45,096 bases of DNA from Wenyingzhuangia aestuarii (GTDB taxonomy: Bacteria; Bacteroidota; Bacteroidia; Flavobacteriales; Flavobacteriaceae): NCBI RefSeq assembly GCF_011927765.1, contig NZ_JAATJG010000019.1, forward strand, positions 1 through 45,096, read 5' to 3'. Made by a program: the position numbers and the translations under genes. The notes beneath the pieces are model-generated. The model saw only the letters and a list, made by a program, of their open reading frames with translations, was not told the origin of the DNA and did no database searches. Below, in pieces: positions 17,063 to 25,031 of the stretch; the first letter of the stretch is position 1; each line of letters starts with the position of its first letter.

Positions 17063-17223
17063 GCGGACAAAACTACAATAAAGCAATGTAATAACAGAGG
17101 GCTTTAATTATTTTCAATACTCCTTAAAATTATTTCAACTGTGGGTAGGCTATTATTTAAGAAGTATTTTTAGTATTGCAACTGATAAAATTAAGTTCAA
17201 CCTCCTCCTCCCAATTTACATAC

Positions 17224-17820
17224 ATGAAACGTAAAATTCAACGAACGTTTAGAGTCTCTAAATACATTATTTACAAAGAAACCCTAGTAGATTATACCGA
17301 AACTTTTTGGTCTTTTATTGGTGGATTTGTAGGTATTGCTCTTATTGCCTTGTTGCAATCTTTTTATTTACCCAAGCAAGAAAGCGTGTTTTTAATAGGT
17401 TCTTTTGGAGCATCTTGTGTATTAATATACGGAGCAATCCAAAGCCCATTAGCACAGCCCAGAAATTTAATTGGCGGACATTTGGTTTCCGCAATTATTG
17501 GGGTTACCGTATTTAAATTCCTACCCGATATTATCTACCTAACAGCCCCCTTAGCTGTTTCTCTTTCTATTGTAGCCATGCAATACACCAAAACCCTACA
17601 CCCCCCAGGTGGAGCTACAGCTTTAATAGCTGTAATAGGTTCCGAAAAAATTAAATCGTTAGGATATTTATATGTATTCTCACCTGTATTAACAGGAGTG
17701 CTAATTCTTTTTATAGTGGCTTTGTTGTTTAACAACATGACTAAAAACAGAAGTTATCCTACAAATCAAAACTTTACCAAACTCTTTAAAAGACGAAACA
17801 AAAAAGGTCTCAATAAATAA
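17224..17820 (+). CDS. HPP-family integral membrane protein
   Basis: The protein has 198 residues from ATG 17224; a TTG 48 bases upstream is less likely. Four to five TM segments are visible, with the family signature LHPPGGATALIAVIG at about 130-145 and SFGASCVLIYGA earlier. HPP proteins have been linked to nitrite transport in plant plastids and cyanobacteria, but the bacterial role is otherwise unclear. It is divergent from the LysR gene. Its last codons form the left half of the terminator stem, so the 3' end of the gene and the terminator overlap. Confidence 0.85.
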   Translation: MKRKIQRTFRVSKYIIYKETLVDYTETFWSFIGGFVGIALIALLQSFYLPKQESVFLIGSFGASCVLIYGAIQSPLAQPRNLIGGHLVSAIIGVTVFKFLPDIIYLTAPLAVSLSIVAMQYTKTLHPPGGATALIAVIGSEKIKSLGYLYVFSPVLTGVLILFIVALLFNNMTKNRSYPTNQNFTKLFKRRNKKGLNK

Positions 17821-17834
17821 CTGAGACCTTTTTT
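17801..17834. terminator. Bidirectional terminator overlapping the end of the HPP gene
   Basis: AAAAAGGTCTCA (17801-17812) pairs with TGAGACCTTTTTT (17822-17834), with A and T runs on the outer sides. The stem includes the HPP stop region. It also serves the end of the minus-strand copper operon, whose last stop codon is at 17856. Confidence 0.85.
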
Positions 17835-17855
17835 TATAGCTACAAACAGCAATTT

Positions 17856-18248
17856 TTATTGATTCATTTCCATGGTGTGATCGTACTGACAACAACCCGG
17901 TAACTTGCTATAATTTCCTTTGTTACTTTCCATTTTCTCGGTATCATAACCTGAATTGGCAATGGCATGGTGTATATCCATTTCATTGGCTTTAGAAGCA
18001 TCATAAGAAACCGCTATGGTTTTCTTTTCTACATCCCAATCTGCATGGCTAACTCCCGCAACACTATTTGCTGCCTTCTCAATAGTCATTTTGCACATAG
18101 CACAATTCCCTCTTACCCCAAAAGAAACCTCTGTAGTAGCTGTAGCCTGAGCAACTTCGGTACTAGCTGTTTCTTTCTTTGCTTCACCTTTACAACTTAC
18201 CAAGCCTACTATTGCTAAAAAGGCCATACTTAAAAATACTTTTTTCAT
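17856..18248 (-). CDS. Periplasmic heavy-metal-associated (HMA) lipoprotein
   Basis: The protein has 130 residues. The lipoprotein signal ends VGLVSC (Cys19), followed by a low-complexity Ala/Thr/Glu linker. An HMA fold at about 40-110 has the metal motif GNCAMC (Cys49 and Cys52) and ends with ANSGYDTEKM. A C-terminal tail adds a second metal-like patch, LPGCCQYDHTMEMNQ, with two Cys, a His and several Met. It should be a membrane-anchored Cu(I)/Ag(I) chaperone in the periplasm, delivering to the CusB adaptor encoded 28 bases upstream. It is the last gene of the copper cluster. Confidence 0.85.
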   Translation of the reverse strand: MKKVFLSMAFLAIVGLVSCKGEAKKETASTEVAQATATTEVSFGVRGNCAMCKMTIEKAANSVAGVSHADWDVEKKTIAVSYDASKANEMDIHHAIANSGYDTEKMESNKGNYSKLPGCCQYDHTMEMNQ

Positions 18249-18276
18249 GTTTTTATCTATTTAATTATTGGTTTAT

Positions 18277-20049
18277 TTATTCTATAATTTGTGTGACTTC
18301 TCCACAGGTTAACATTGTTTTTCCAAAATAAGGATTGATTACCTTTTTTTCGCTACTTAACCAATCTGCTCCTTTGTTACTATCGGACATGGGGCAATGT
18401 TGTTGGTATACTTTTTCTTGAATTCCAAATACTTGAATCACCTTAATAAAAGCCATAGACAACTTTTTAAAATGTGTTCGTTGCTCTTCTATTTCTTTTG
18501 ATGCTGCTAATAATTTTGCCATTGCCTCTAGATCTATTTTAGCAGACATCCATTGTTGATGAGCTTTCTTTTCTGTCAATAATTTCATATTCACCTTAGT
18601 CAAATTTTGTAACAATGTTTTGGATGCTACTACAACGGTTTCCGAGTCATCTTTGGTCAATGCATTTTTAATCACAATATAATCTTCATAGATGACATGT
18701 AACTGTTCTTGAAAAGCAGAGGCTACCTGTATTCTCTCGTTTGATTTTAGCACATCATCACTAGAAGAAGAAGTTGGCATGTTCATTCCCACATGAGCTT
18801 CATGGCCCGTTAGGGTTTTGCCTCCCTTTTTATTCATCATCGATTTTTTTCCTTGTAACTGAGCTGCAGCATCTACTGTAAAAGTTCCATTCATTACAAT
18901 TTCATCTCCTACAGATAAGCCTTCTAAAATTTCATAGACATCATTCGTTTTATTTCCTAACACCACTTCCCTCATTTCAAAAACAGGTTCCGTAGCATGT
19001 ACTTTTTGATAGACAACAGAACGTTTTCCTGTCCATAAAATTGCCGATGCTGGAATACGCAAGGTTTCTTCAGTCTCCATTTCTTTAAGCGCTACGGTTC
19101 CCGTTACAAACATTCCGGGTTTTAAAGCTCCATTTTTATTCTCTAACACCACTCGTAAATTTACCGTACGTGTTTGCTGATTCAGAACAGGGTCTATAAA
19201 ACTAACCACTCCTGTATACGCTTTATGAGAAGTAGCATTCGTTTTAATTTTAATGCGCTGTCCTATTTTAAACCTATCTATTTGATGCTCATACACATCA
19301 AAATTAGCCCAAACGGAATTTAAATTAGCCACCTTAAAAATAGATTTTCCATCCATAATATGAGCTCCATCACTTACAGCTATTTCAGAAACCACCCCAT
19401 CTACATGTGCATAAATAGCAAAACTAGTTTTTACGTTTCCCGTTCTTAACACCTCCTCTAATTGAGGTCCATGCACCATCCAGTTTTTAAACTTTTGATG
19501 TATGGCTTTAAACAATTCGGGTTGCGATTCTTTTAGTTCATTTGCCGTAATTAATTCTTGCTGAGCAGCCACCAATTCAGGAGAATAGATATCGGCCACT
19601 TTCTGACCTTTATATACACGTTCTCCCAAAGAAGTAATGTATAGTTTTTCTATTCTTCCGTTAAAATGTGCAGGTTGTATAGCGGTTTCATCTGCATTGA
19701 TACTTATTTTCCCCGATAAGTTTACAGCCTTCTCTTCTGTATTTGTAGTACCAACCATAGTAGTTTGAATGTTAGCCAGAGCCATGGCATTTTCAGACAA
19801 TTTAAACTGATTGGCCAACAAACCCTCTGCACTGCTTGCTGCAGGAATTAAATCCATCCCACAAATAGGACAATCTCCAGGTTCTGATTTCATAATTTGT
19901 GGATGCATAGAACAGGTCCACATTTCTTTCTCAACAGTTACTTCTGAATGCTTAGGACTTGTTTCTTTTGAACCTGAATATCCAAAGAACCAACTACCTA
20001 ATAGCATTCCCACAACTAGTATTCCTATGTAAACTATATATTTTTTCAT
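18277..20049 (-). CDS. cusB: CusB-like RND periplasmic adaptor with metal-binding and DUF3347 domains
   Basis: The protein has 590 residues. It has an N-terminal membrane anchor (5-24) and a heavy-metal-binding domain, WTCSMHP (Cys46) with CPICGMDL (Cys60, Cys63). The membrane-fusion core follows with lipoyl-like halves (FNGRIEKLYITSLGERVYKG, then FAIYAHVDGVVSEIAVS), a helical hairpin of AAQQELITANELK type and beta-barrel domains. The last 170 residues form a DUF3347 domain carrying Cys in QQHCPMSDSNKGADWLS and LTCGEV. It links the CusA pump to the TolC channel and transfers Cu(I)/Ag(I). It lies 4 bases after copA, strongly suggesting co-translation. Confidence 0.9.
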   Translation of the reverse strand: MKKYIVYIGILVVGMLLGSWFFGYSGSKETSPKHSEVTVEKEMWTCSMHPQIMKSEPGDCPICGMDLIPAASSAEGLLANQFKLSENAMALANIQTTMVGTTNTEEKAVNLSGKISINADETAIQPAHFNGRIEKLYITSLGERVYKGQKVADIYSPELVAAQQELITANELKESQPELFKAIHQKFKNWMVHGPQLEEVLRTGNVKTSFAIYAHVDGVVSEIAVSDGAHIMDGKSIFKVANLNSVWANFDVYEHQIDRFKIGQRIKIKTNATSHKAYTGVVSFIDPVLNQQTRTVNLRVVLENKNGALKPGMFVTGTVALKEMETEETLRIPASAILWTGKRSVVYQKVHATEPVFEMREVVLGNKTNDVYEILEGLSVGDEIVMNGTFTVDAAAQLQGKKSMMNKKGGKTLTGHEAHVGMNMPTSSSSDDVLKSNERIQVASAFQEQLHVIYEDYIVIKNALTKDDSETVVVASKTLLQNLTKVNMKLLTEKKAHQQWMSAKIDLEAMAKLLAASKEIEEQRTHFKKLSMAFIKVIQVFGIQEKVYQQHCPMSDSNKGADWLSSEKKVINPYFGKTMLTCGEVTQIIE

Positions 20050-20053
20050 TTCT

Positions 20054-22549
20054 TTAAATATTCTCTTTTCTTAATCTTAAAGCATTGGCAATTACGGAAA
20101 CCGAACTAAAACTCATAGCCAATGCAGCAATCATTGGAGATAATAAAATTCCAAAAACAGGGTATAAAACTCCTGCTGCAATAGGAACTCCAACGGAATT
20201 ATATATCAAAGCGAAAAATAAGTTTTGTTTGATGTTTTTCATCACTGCATCACTTAAATTTCTAGCTTTTACAATTCCTTGTAAATCTCCTTTTACCAAA
20301 GTAATCATAGCACTTTCTATAGCTACGTCTGTTCCTGTTCCCATAGCAACTCCCACATCGCTTTTTGCTAAAGCAGGAGCATCATTAATTCCATCACCTG
20401 CCATGGCAACCACCTTTCCGTTTTGTTGGAGTTTTTCTACTTCTTTTAATTTATCTTGGGGTAACATACTTGCTTTAAAATCGGCTAAATTTAATTCTTT
20501 AGCTACGGCTTGAGCGGTATTGTAATTATCTCCAGTAAACATCATAACTTCTATACCTTTAGCTTGCAACTCTCGAATGGCTTTGGCACTGCTTTGTTTA
20601 ATTTTATCAGCAATAACCACATACCCTATCACTTGCTTGTCTATAGCCAAATAAGAAACCGTTTTCCCTTGTTCTTGATAAGCCGTTACTTCTTTTTCCA
20701 TCTCATCACTAATAGTAGCTTGAGCATGTTCCATCATTTTAGGATTTCCTAAAGCTATTTTTTTGGCATCCACCTCAGCCTCTACACCTTTTCCTGTTAC
20801 AGCACTAAAGTGTTGCGATGCTAAGAGCTCAACCTTTTTTTCTTTTCCAAATTGAACAGTAGCAGCTGCTAAAGGATGTTCGCTATTGGCATTTAAAGAA
20901 ACGATGTATTGCAAGATTTGAGTATCACTAAAACCATTCTGAAAAGACCCTACTTTTTCTACCGTTGGTTTTCCTTCGGTTAGTGTTCCTGTTTTGTCTA
21001 CAATTAGCGTAGTTACCTTGTCCATTTTTTCCAAAGCTGCTGCATTTTTTATAAGCACTCCATTTTGTGCTCCTTTACCCACACCTACCATAATAGACAT
21101 AGGAGTTGCCAAACCTAAAGCACAAGGACATGCAATAATTAAAACAGCAATGGCATTTACCAAAGCATAAACATATACGGGTTCAGGTCCAAAAGCAACC
21201 CAAAGAATAAACGTAACCACAGACACCAATACAACTACAGGTACAAAATACCCCGAAACTTTATCGGCTAATTTCTGAATAGGTGCACGACTCTTACTGG
21301 CATCATTCACCATGTGAATAATTTGAGAAAGCAAGGTATCGCTCCCCACTTTTTCGGCTTTCATTAAAAAGGATTGATTTCCATTAATGGTTCCACTATT
21401 TACCGTATCTCCTTCAGATTTGTTTACCGGAATGGGCTCTCCAGAAATCATCGATTCATCTACCGTAGTAGCTCCTTTGGTAATAGAGCCATCTACAGGA
21501 ATTTTATCTCCGGGTTTTACTTTTAAAATAGCTCCAATTTCAATTGTATCAATAGAGACTTCAACCTCATCACCCTCAACTATCTGAATAGCTTTATTAG
21601 GAGCTAATTTTAACAATTCTTTTACGGCTGAATTGGTTTTACTATGTGCTCTGGCTTCTAACAATTGCCCCATTAACACTAAGGTTAAAATTACAGTTGC
21701 CGCTTCAAAATACACATGTACCGTTCCATGTTCGGTTTTAAACTGAGCAGGAAACACCTCCGGAAACAAAAGTCCAAATACACTAAACAACCAAGCCACT
21801 CCAGCACCAATACCAATGAGCGTAAACATATTTAAGTTCCATGTTTTTACACTTCTATATGCACGTTCAAAAAACATCCAGGTAGCATAAAAGACCACAG
21901 GAATAGACAAGCCTAACTGAATCCAATTCCAATAGTTTTGATCCAATACCTTATACAGTGGATTGTTTGGAAGCATTTCGCTCATGGCAATCAAAAATAC
22001 AGGCAAAGTAAAAGCAAGCGCAATCCAAAACTTCTTCAATAACTTTTGATACGTTTTTTCTTCTGCTGAGACATCGGGTTCTTTAGGGACCAAATCCATT
22101 CCGCAAATAGGACAATCTCCAGGCTCTTCTTTTAGCACTTCAGGATGCATAGGACACGTATAGGCTTCTGAATGAACGGCCGTTAAATTTTGCTCCTCTA
22201 CCAAATCCATTCCACACACGGGGCAATCTCCAGCTTTGTCATAAGTCTTATCTCCTTCACAATGCATAGGACAATAAAAAGTTCCTGTCCCTTTTCCTTT
22301 GGGAACACTTTCTTTTTTAACGGTATGTGGATGTGCTCCAAGCTTGTGAATACTATAACGTCCTCCAGCTGCCTTCAAAGCTTTTTGTAAGGTTTCCAAC
22401 GGAATATGACTTTCCATTTCTATAGTAGCTTCCGCTTTTTGCAAATCTACATCAGCCTTAGCAACACCTTGTAGGTTAGAAAGAAGCTCTTCTACATGCC
22501 CACGACAACCGTTGCATGTCATTCCGTGTATGTGATATGTATGTTTCAT
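20054..22549 (-). CDS. copA: Copper-translocating P1B-type ATPase with HMA and two metal-binding domains
   Basis: The protein has 831 residues. Domains in order: an N-terminal HMA (GMTCNGC, Cys12 and Cys15); two heavy-metal-binding modules at about 91-118 and 130-157 (YCPMH...CPVCGMDL and YTCPMHP...CPICGMDL); eight TM helices with the transport motif ACPCALGLATP; an actuator with the SGEPIPV loop; DKTGTLTEG phosphorylation site; SEHPL nucleotide-binding motif; and GDGINDAPAL hinge. CPC together with the HMA and HMBD units indicates Cu(I)/Ag(I) export from the cytoplasm. The duplicated HMBD is typical of Bacteroidetes versions. It follows the HMA-AraC regulator gene by 72 bases and precedes cusB by 4. 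Confidence 0.95.
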   Translation of the reverse strand: MKHTYHIHGMTCNGCRGHVEELLSNLQGVAKADVDLQKAEATIEMESHIPLETLQKALKAAGGRYSIHKLGAHPHTVKKESVPKGKGTGTFYCPMHCEGDKTYDKAGDCPVCGMDLVEEQNLTAVHSEAYTCPMHPEVLKEEPGDCPICGMDLVPKEPDVSAEEKTYQKLLKKFWIALAFTLPVFLIAMSEMLPNNPLYKVLDQNYWNWIQLGLSIPVVFYATWMFFERAYRSVKTWNLNMFTLIGIGAGVAWLFSVFGLLFPEVFPAQFKTEHGTVHVYFEAATVILTLVLMGQLLEARAHSKTNSAVKELLKLAPNKAIQIVEGDEVEVSIDTIEIGAILKVKPGDKIPVDGSITKGATTVDESMISGEPIPVNKSEGDTVNSGTINGNQSFLMKAEKVGSDTLLSQIIHMVNDASKSRAPIQKLADKVSGYFVPVVVLVSVVTFILWVAFGPEPVYVYALVNAIAVLIIACPCALGLATPMSIMVGVGKGAQNGVLIKNAAALEKMDKVTTLIVDKTGTLTEGKPTVEKVGSFQNGFSDTQILQYIVSLNANSEHPLAAATVQFGKEKKVELLASQHFSAVTGKGVEAEVDAKKIALGNPKMMEHAQATISDEMEKEVTAYQEQGKTVSYLAIDKQVIGYVVIADKIKQSSAKAIRELQAKGIEVMMFTGDNYNTAQAVAKELNLADFKASMLPQDKLKEVEKLQQNGKVVAMAGDGINDAPALAKSDVGVAMGTGTDVAIESAMITLVKGDLQGIVKARNLSDAVMKNIKQNLFFALIYNSVGVPIAAGVLYPVFGILLSPMIAALAMSFSSVSVIANALRLRKENI

Positions 22550-22621
22550 GATATTCTCTTTTTTATACCCTCAAAATTAAACTAGACTCTTTGTTTTCTT
22601 TTGTATGATTAAGGTAGATGT

Positions 22622-23185
22622 TTATACAATTTTGTCCAATGTTTTTCGATTCCAATCTTTTGCCGTTTTATAGGCGGTCATAGACAAACCTGTAAGGAGT
22701 TTAAACTGCTTGGCTAAATGACTGCTACTTTTATAATTTAATGTGTAGGCTATTTCTGAAAAAGTGAATTGTCCCATTTGTATTAACTCCTTTGCTTTTT
22801 CTATTTTTAAATGAATTACATATTTTTCAATAGTCATTCCCGCTTCCGTACTAAACAACTTGCTTATTACCGAATAATCTTTGTTTAAGTGAGTCGCTAA
22901 ATAAGTAGATACTTTTACATCAAAACCTCCTTGTACAATAATCTTTTCTTGTAAAAGCTCTTTTGTTTTTTCTACTAGTAATTCGGTATCACTTTTCATC
23001 ATTTCAAAACCATTAGCCATGATGATTTTTTTAAAAGTTTTAAAATCAGTTTCCGAAGAAATAGTGGCTACTATTTCTCCTAATTCAATTTTAGAAAAAG
23101 GAATAGCAGCTTTGGATAATTCTTGATGCAGTACTTGCTTACACCGATCGCAAACCATATTTTTTATGTAAAACGTTTCTTCCAT
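22622..23185 (-). CDS. AraC-type regulator fused to an N-terminal HMA-like metal domain
   Basis: The protein has 187 residues. Residues 1-70 look like an HMA fold: FYIKNMVCDRC puts Cys12 and Cys15 exactly where an HMA has MxCxxC, and a beta-alpha pattern ends in IIMANGFEM. Residues about 85-180 are an AraC HTH pair (YLATHLNKDYSVISKLFSTE, then FTFSEIAYTLNYKSSSHLAK and LTGLSMTAYKTAK). A Cu(I)- or Ag(I)-responsive activator or repressor of the surrounding operon is the natural inference. It lies inside the operon, 12 bases after tolC and 72 before copA. It is shorter than usual AraC proteins because the cupin is replaced. Confidence 0.85.
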   Translation of the reverse strand: MEETFYIKNMVCDRCKQVLHQELSKAAIPFSKIELGEIVATISSETDFKTFKKIIMANGFEMMKSDTELLVEKTKELLQEKIIVQGGFDVKVSTYLATHLNKDYSVISKLFSTEAGMTIEKYVIHLKIEKAKELIQMGQFTFSEIAYTLNYKSSSHLAKQFKLLTGLSMTAYKTAKDWNRKTLDKIV

Positions 23186-23197
23186 GCTTTGAACTCT

Positions 23198-24451
23198 CTA
23201 TTTTATTAAATAATTAATGACTGTAGACATTGCATAGTATTTTTTAATAGCTTCTATTTGATTTACTTCAAACTTTAATTGCAGTTCTTGAATGTCTAAA
23301 ACATCTTTAAAATCAATGGTTCCTGTTTCGTAATTTTTAAGTAAAATCTCTTCTGCCTTAGTTGCCTGATGTCTATTTTTAGTTTGTGTTTCATAACTAA
23401 TTCTGGCTTCTACTCTTCCTTTTACAGCACGGTATAACAAGGTTTCTAATTTATTTAAACGCTCTTGTTTTTCCGAATAAATTTCTTGTTGTTTTAATGC
23501 ATTCTGTTTGCTTCTTGATTGGTATTTCTTATTAAAAATAGGAATAGATAGCGACATCATAGGCATGACAACATCTTTTCCATTGTCGCTAAAAGTTGTG
23601 TTTGGAATTTTTGATACATTGATATAATCCAAACCAAAACCAATCATAGGCTGGCTATCTTTTTGATTTAACAATTCCGATTGCGTTACAGAGGTATACA
23701 ACTTATCGTACTTTAACAATTCAGGATGTACCCCTAAGTTGTCTGAATGTAACTCCAACTCCTTACTTGGAATTTGCAAGGTAGTTTCCAACTCAACAGC
23801 AAGCTCTTTAGCTCTGTTTAACAACTTATTTAAAAGGGTTTGTTCCGCTAGAAATTGTTGTACTAAAATTTGTTTTAACTGCTCAATATCATTAATTCTC
23901 ATTTCTAGTCTTAATACATCTACCACCGAAGCTTTTCCAACCTCTACAGAAGTTAATGCTAACTTTTTATATGTCTTTAATAAGGCTATGTTCTTTACAA
24001 ATATTTCTTGTTTTTGCTGATTTGCACACAAGTTGTAATAAGCTTGCGATATTGAGCTGATTAATTTTCTTTTGGCAATCACCAAATCTTCATACTTAGC
24101 ATCTGCCAAAGAATTTGCATAATTTTTACGAGCTGTAAGGGTTCCAAACCAAGGCAACATTTGTTTTGCCGACAATTTAAAGCGTTGAGGACCTGTTTTG
24201 GTTTCTGGTTCACTCACAAAATATCCCACACTTAATTCTGTATTAGGCAGTGTTTGTGTCTCATTTGCGTGCTCTGCTACAATTTGATGTTGCAATTCAA
24301 ACTTTTGAATTTCGGGATTGTTTGCTAAACCTATTGCTATTAACTTTTCTAGTGATTGTGCATTCGCGAAGTGAAAAATTAGAAGTGAAAAAGTAACAAT
24401 CATCACACTTCTTAAATCCCCCCCTTTATTTTTATATTCTGATGTTGTCAT
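23198..24451 (-). CDS. TolC-family outer membrane efflux channel
   Basis: The protein has 417 residues. A signal peptide ends at about FANA-Q. The mature protein is a TolC-like helical barrel with two repeats (LEKLIAIGLANNPEIQ, AYYNLCANQQK and VLRLEMRINDIEQ in the first; AVKGRVEARISYE and TGTIDFKDVLDIQE in the second). It is the outer-membrane exit for the CusBA pump. The ATG at 24451 follows the stop of the upstream gene by one base, giving translational coupling. That start is also needed to put positive charges (KNK, R) before the hydrophobic core. The core itself (VTFSLLIFHFA) is encoded by DNA resembling degenerate heptanucleotide repeats. Confidence 0.85.
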   Translation of the reverse strand: MTTSEYKNKGGDLRSVMIVTFSLLIFHFANAQSLEKLIAIGLANNPEIQKFELQHQIVAEHANETQTLPNTELSVGYFVSEPETKTGPQRFKLSAKQMLPWFGTLTARKNYANSLADAKYEDLVIAKRKLISSISQAYYNLCANQQKQEIFVKNIALLKTYKKLALTSVEVGKASVVDVLRLEMRINDIEQLKQILVQQFLAEQTLLNKLLNRAKELAVELETTLQIPSKELELHSDNLGVHPELLKYDKLYTSVTQSELLNQKDSQPMIGFGLDYINVSKIPNTTFSDNGKDVVMPMMSLSIPIFNKKYQSRSKQNALKQQEIYSEKQERLNKLETLLYRAVKGRVEARISYETQTKNRHQATKAEEILLKNYETGTIDFKDVLDIQELQLKFEVNQIEAIKKYYAMSTVINYLIK

Positions 24452-24452
24452 T

Positions 24453-24806
24453 TTACATTCTTGATTTTGTGGTTTTAATACTACTTACCAACATTGCCGT
24501 TAATTCTTTACATTGATTCATTAAAAATTCATGATTTTTAGTTTCCATATAATTGGTATCTTTTAAAAGATCCAACCAGTATTGAGTTTCGTTTGCTTCT
24601 TTTAAAGAAATGCTCATTTTATTCACAAAGTCTTTTTTACTCTGTGCAAATTCAGCTTCACGAATAAGAGCTCCAATTGCAGTTCCACTCCTTAAAAGTT
24701 GTTTGCTTAAAACATATTCTTTTTTTTCAGAAATCAATAATTGAGAAAGCTTTACTATATGAATAGCAAAAACATAACTTTTAGTTTTTAAAACACTCTC
24801 TTTCAT
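24453..24806 (-). CDS. Four helix bundle protein (23S rRNA intervening-sequence type)
   Basis: The protein has 117 residues and the family is unmistakable: KSYVFAIHIVKLSQLL, QLLRSGTAIGALIREAEFAQ, KKDFVNKMSISLKEANETQY and WLDLLKDTNY. These are small homomultimeric helical bundles, found inside 23S rRNA intervening sequences in Leptospira and as scattered genes in many Bacteroidetes; their function is unknown. Here it stands between cusA and tolC of a copper-efflux operon, one base ahead of the tolC ATG and about 30 bases after a long heptanucleotide repeat. No metal motif is present, so it appears to be a passenger inserted into the operon. Confidence 0.9.
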   Translation of the reverse strand: MKESVLKTKSYVFAIHIVKLSQLLISEKKEYVLSKQLLRSGTAIGALIREAEFAQSKKDFVNKMSISLKEANETQYWLDLLKDTNYMETKNHEFLMNQCKELTAMLVSSIKTTKSRM

Positions 24807-24834
24807 AGCGCATTTGTTTTAGATCTTATTTTTT

Positions 24835-25031
24835 ACTTTTTCACTTATCACCTCTCACTTCCCACTTTTAACTTATCACTTTTCACTTTTAACTTTTCAC
24901 TTCCCACTTATCACTTTCCACTTTTCACTTTTAACTTATCACTTTTAACTTATCACTTCCCACTTTCCACTTTCCACCTTTCACTTCCCACTTCCCACTT
25001 TTCACTTTTCACTTTTCACTTTTCACTTTCA
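24835..25031. repeat. Heptanucleotide tandem repeat, about 26 uninterrupted units
   Basis: From 24843 to 25024 the plus strand is made of 26 consecutive 7-base units fitting ACTTNNC or ACTTTTA (ACTTTTC, ACTTCCC, ACTTATC, ACTTTCC and variants). A partial unit lies on each side. The phase is never lost over 182 bases. The left end lies between the four helix bundle gene and cusA. The right end runs into cusA, whose last codons (KVKSEK and the TGA stop) are repeat units. Unit variants are interspersed, so the array is old or has been shuffled. Confidence 0.95.

Noticed and set aside
17176..17223. TTG start for the HPP protein
   Set aside because: The ATG at 17224 fits the family start; the extra residues are Ser/Thr-rich without similarity.
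20085..20513. 142-codon plus-strand frame within copA
   Set aside because: It is an antisense shadow of the P-type ATPase coding sequence; the composition mirrors the opposite strand.
24835..25031. Short regular repeats resembling a CRISPR array
   Set aside because: The unit is 7 bases with no spacers and no cas genes nearby. It is a simple tandem repeat.
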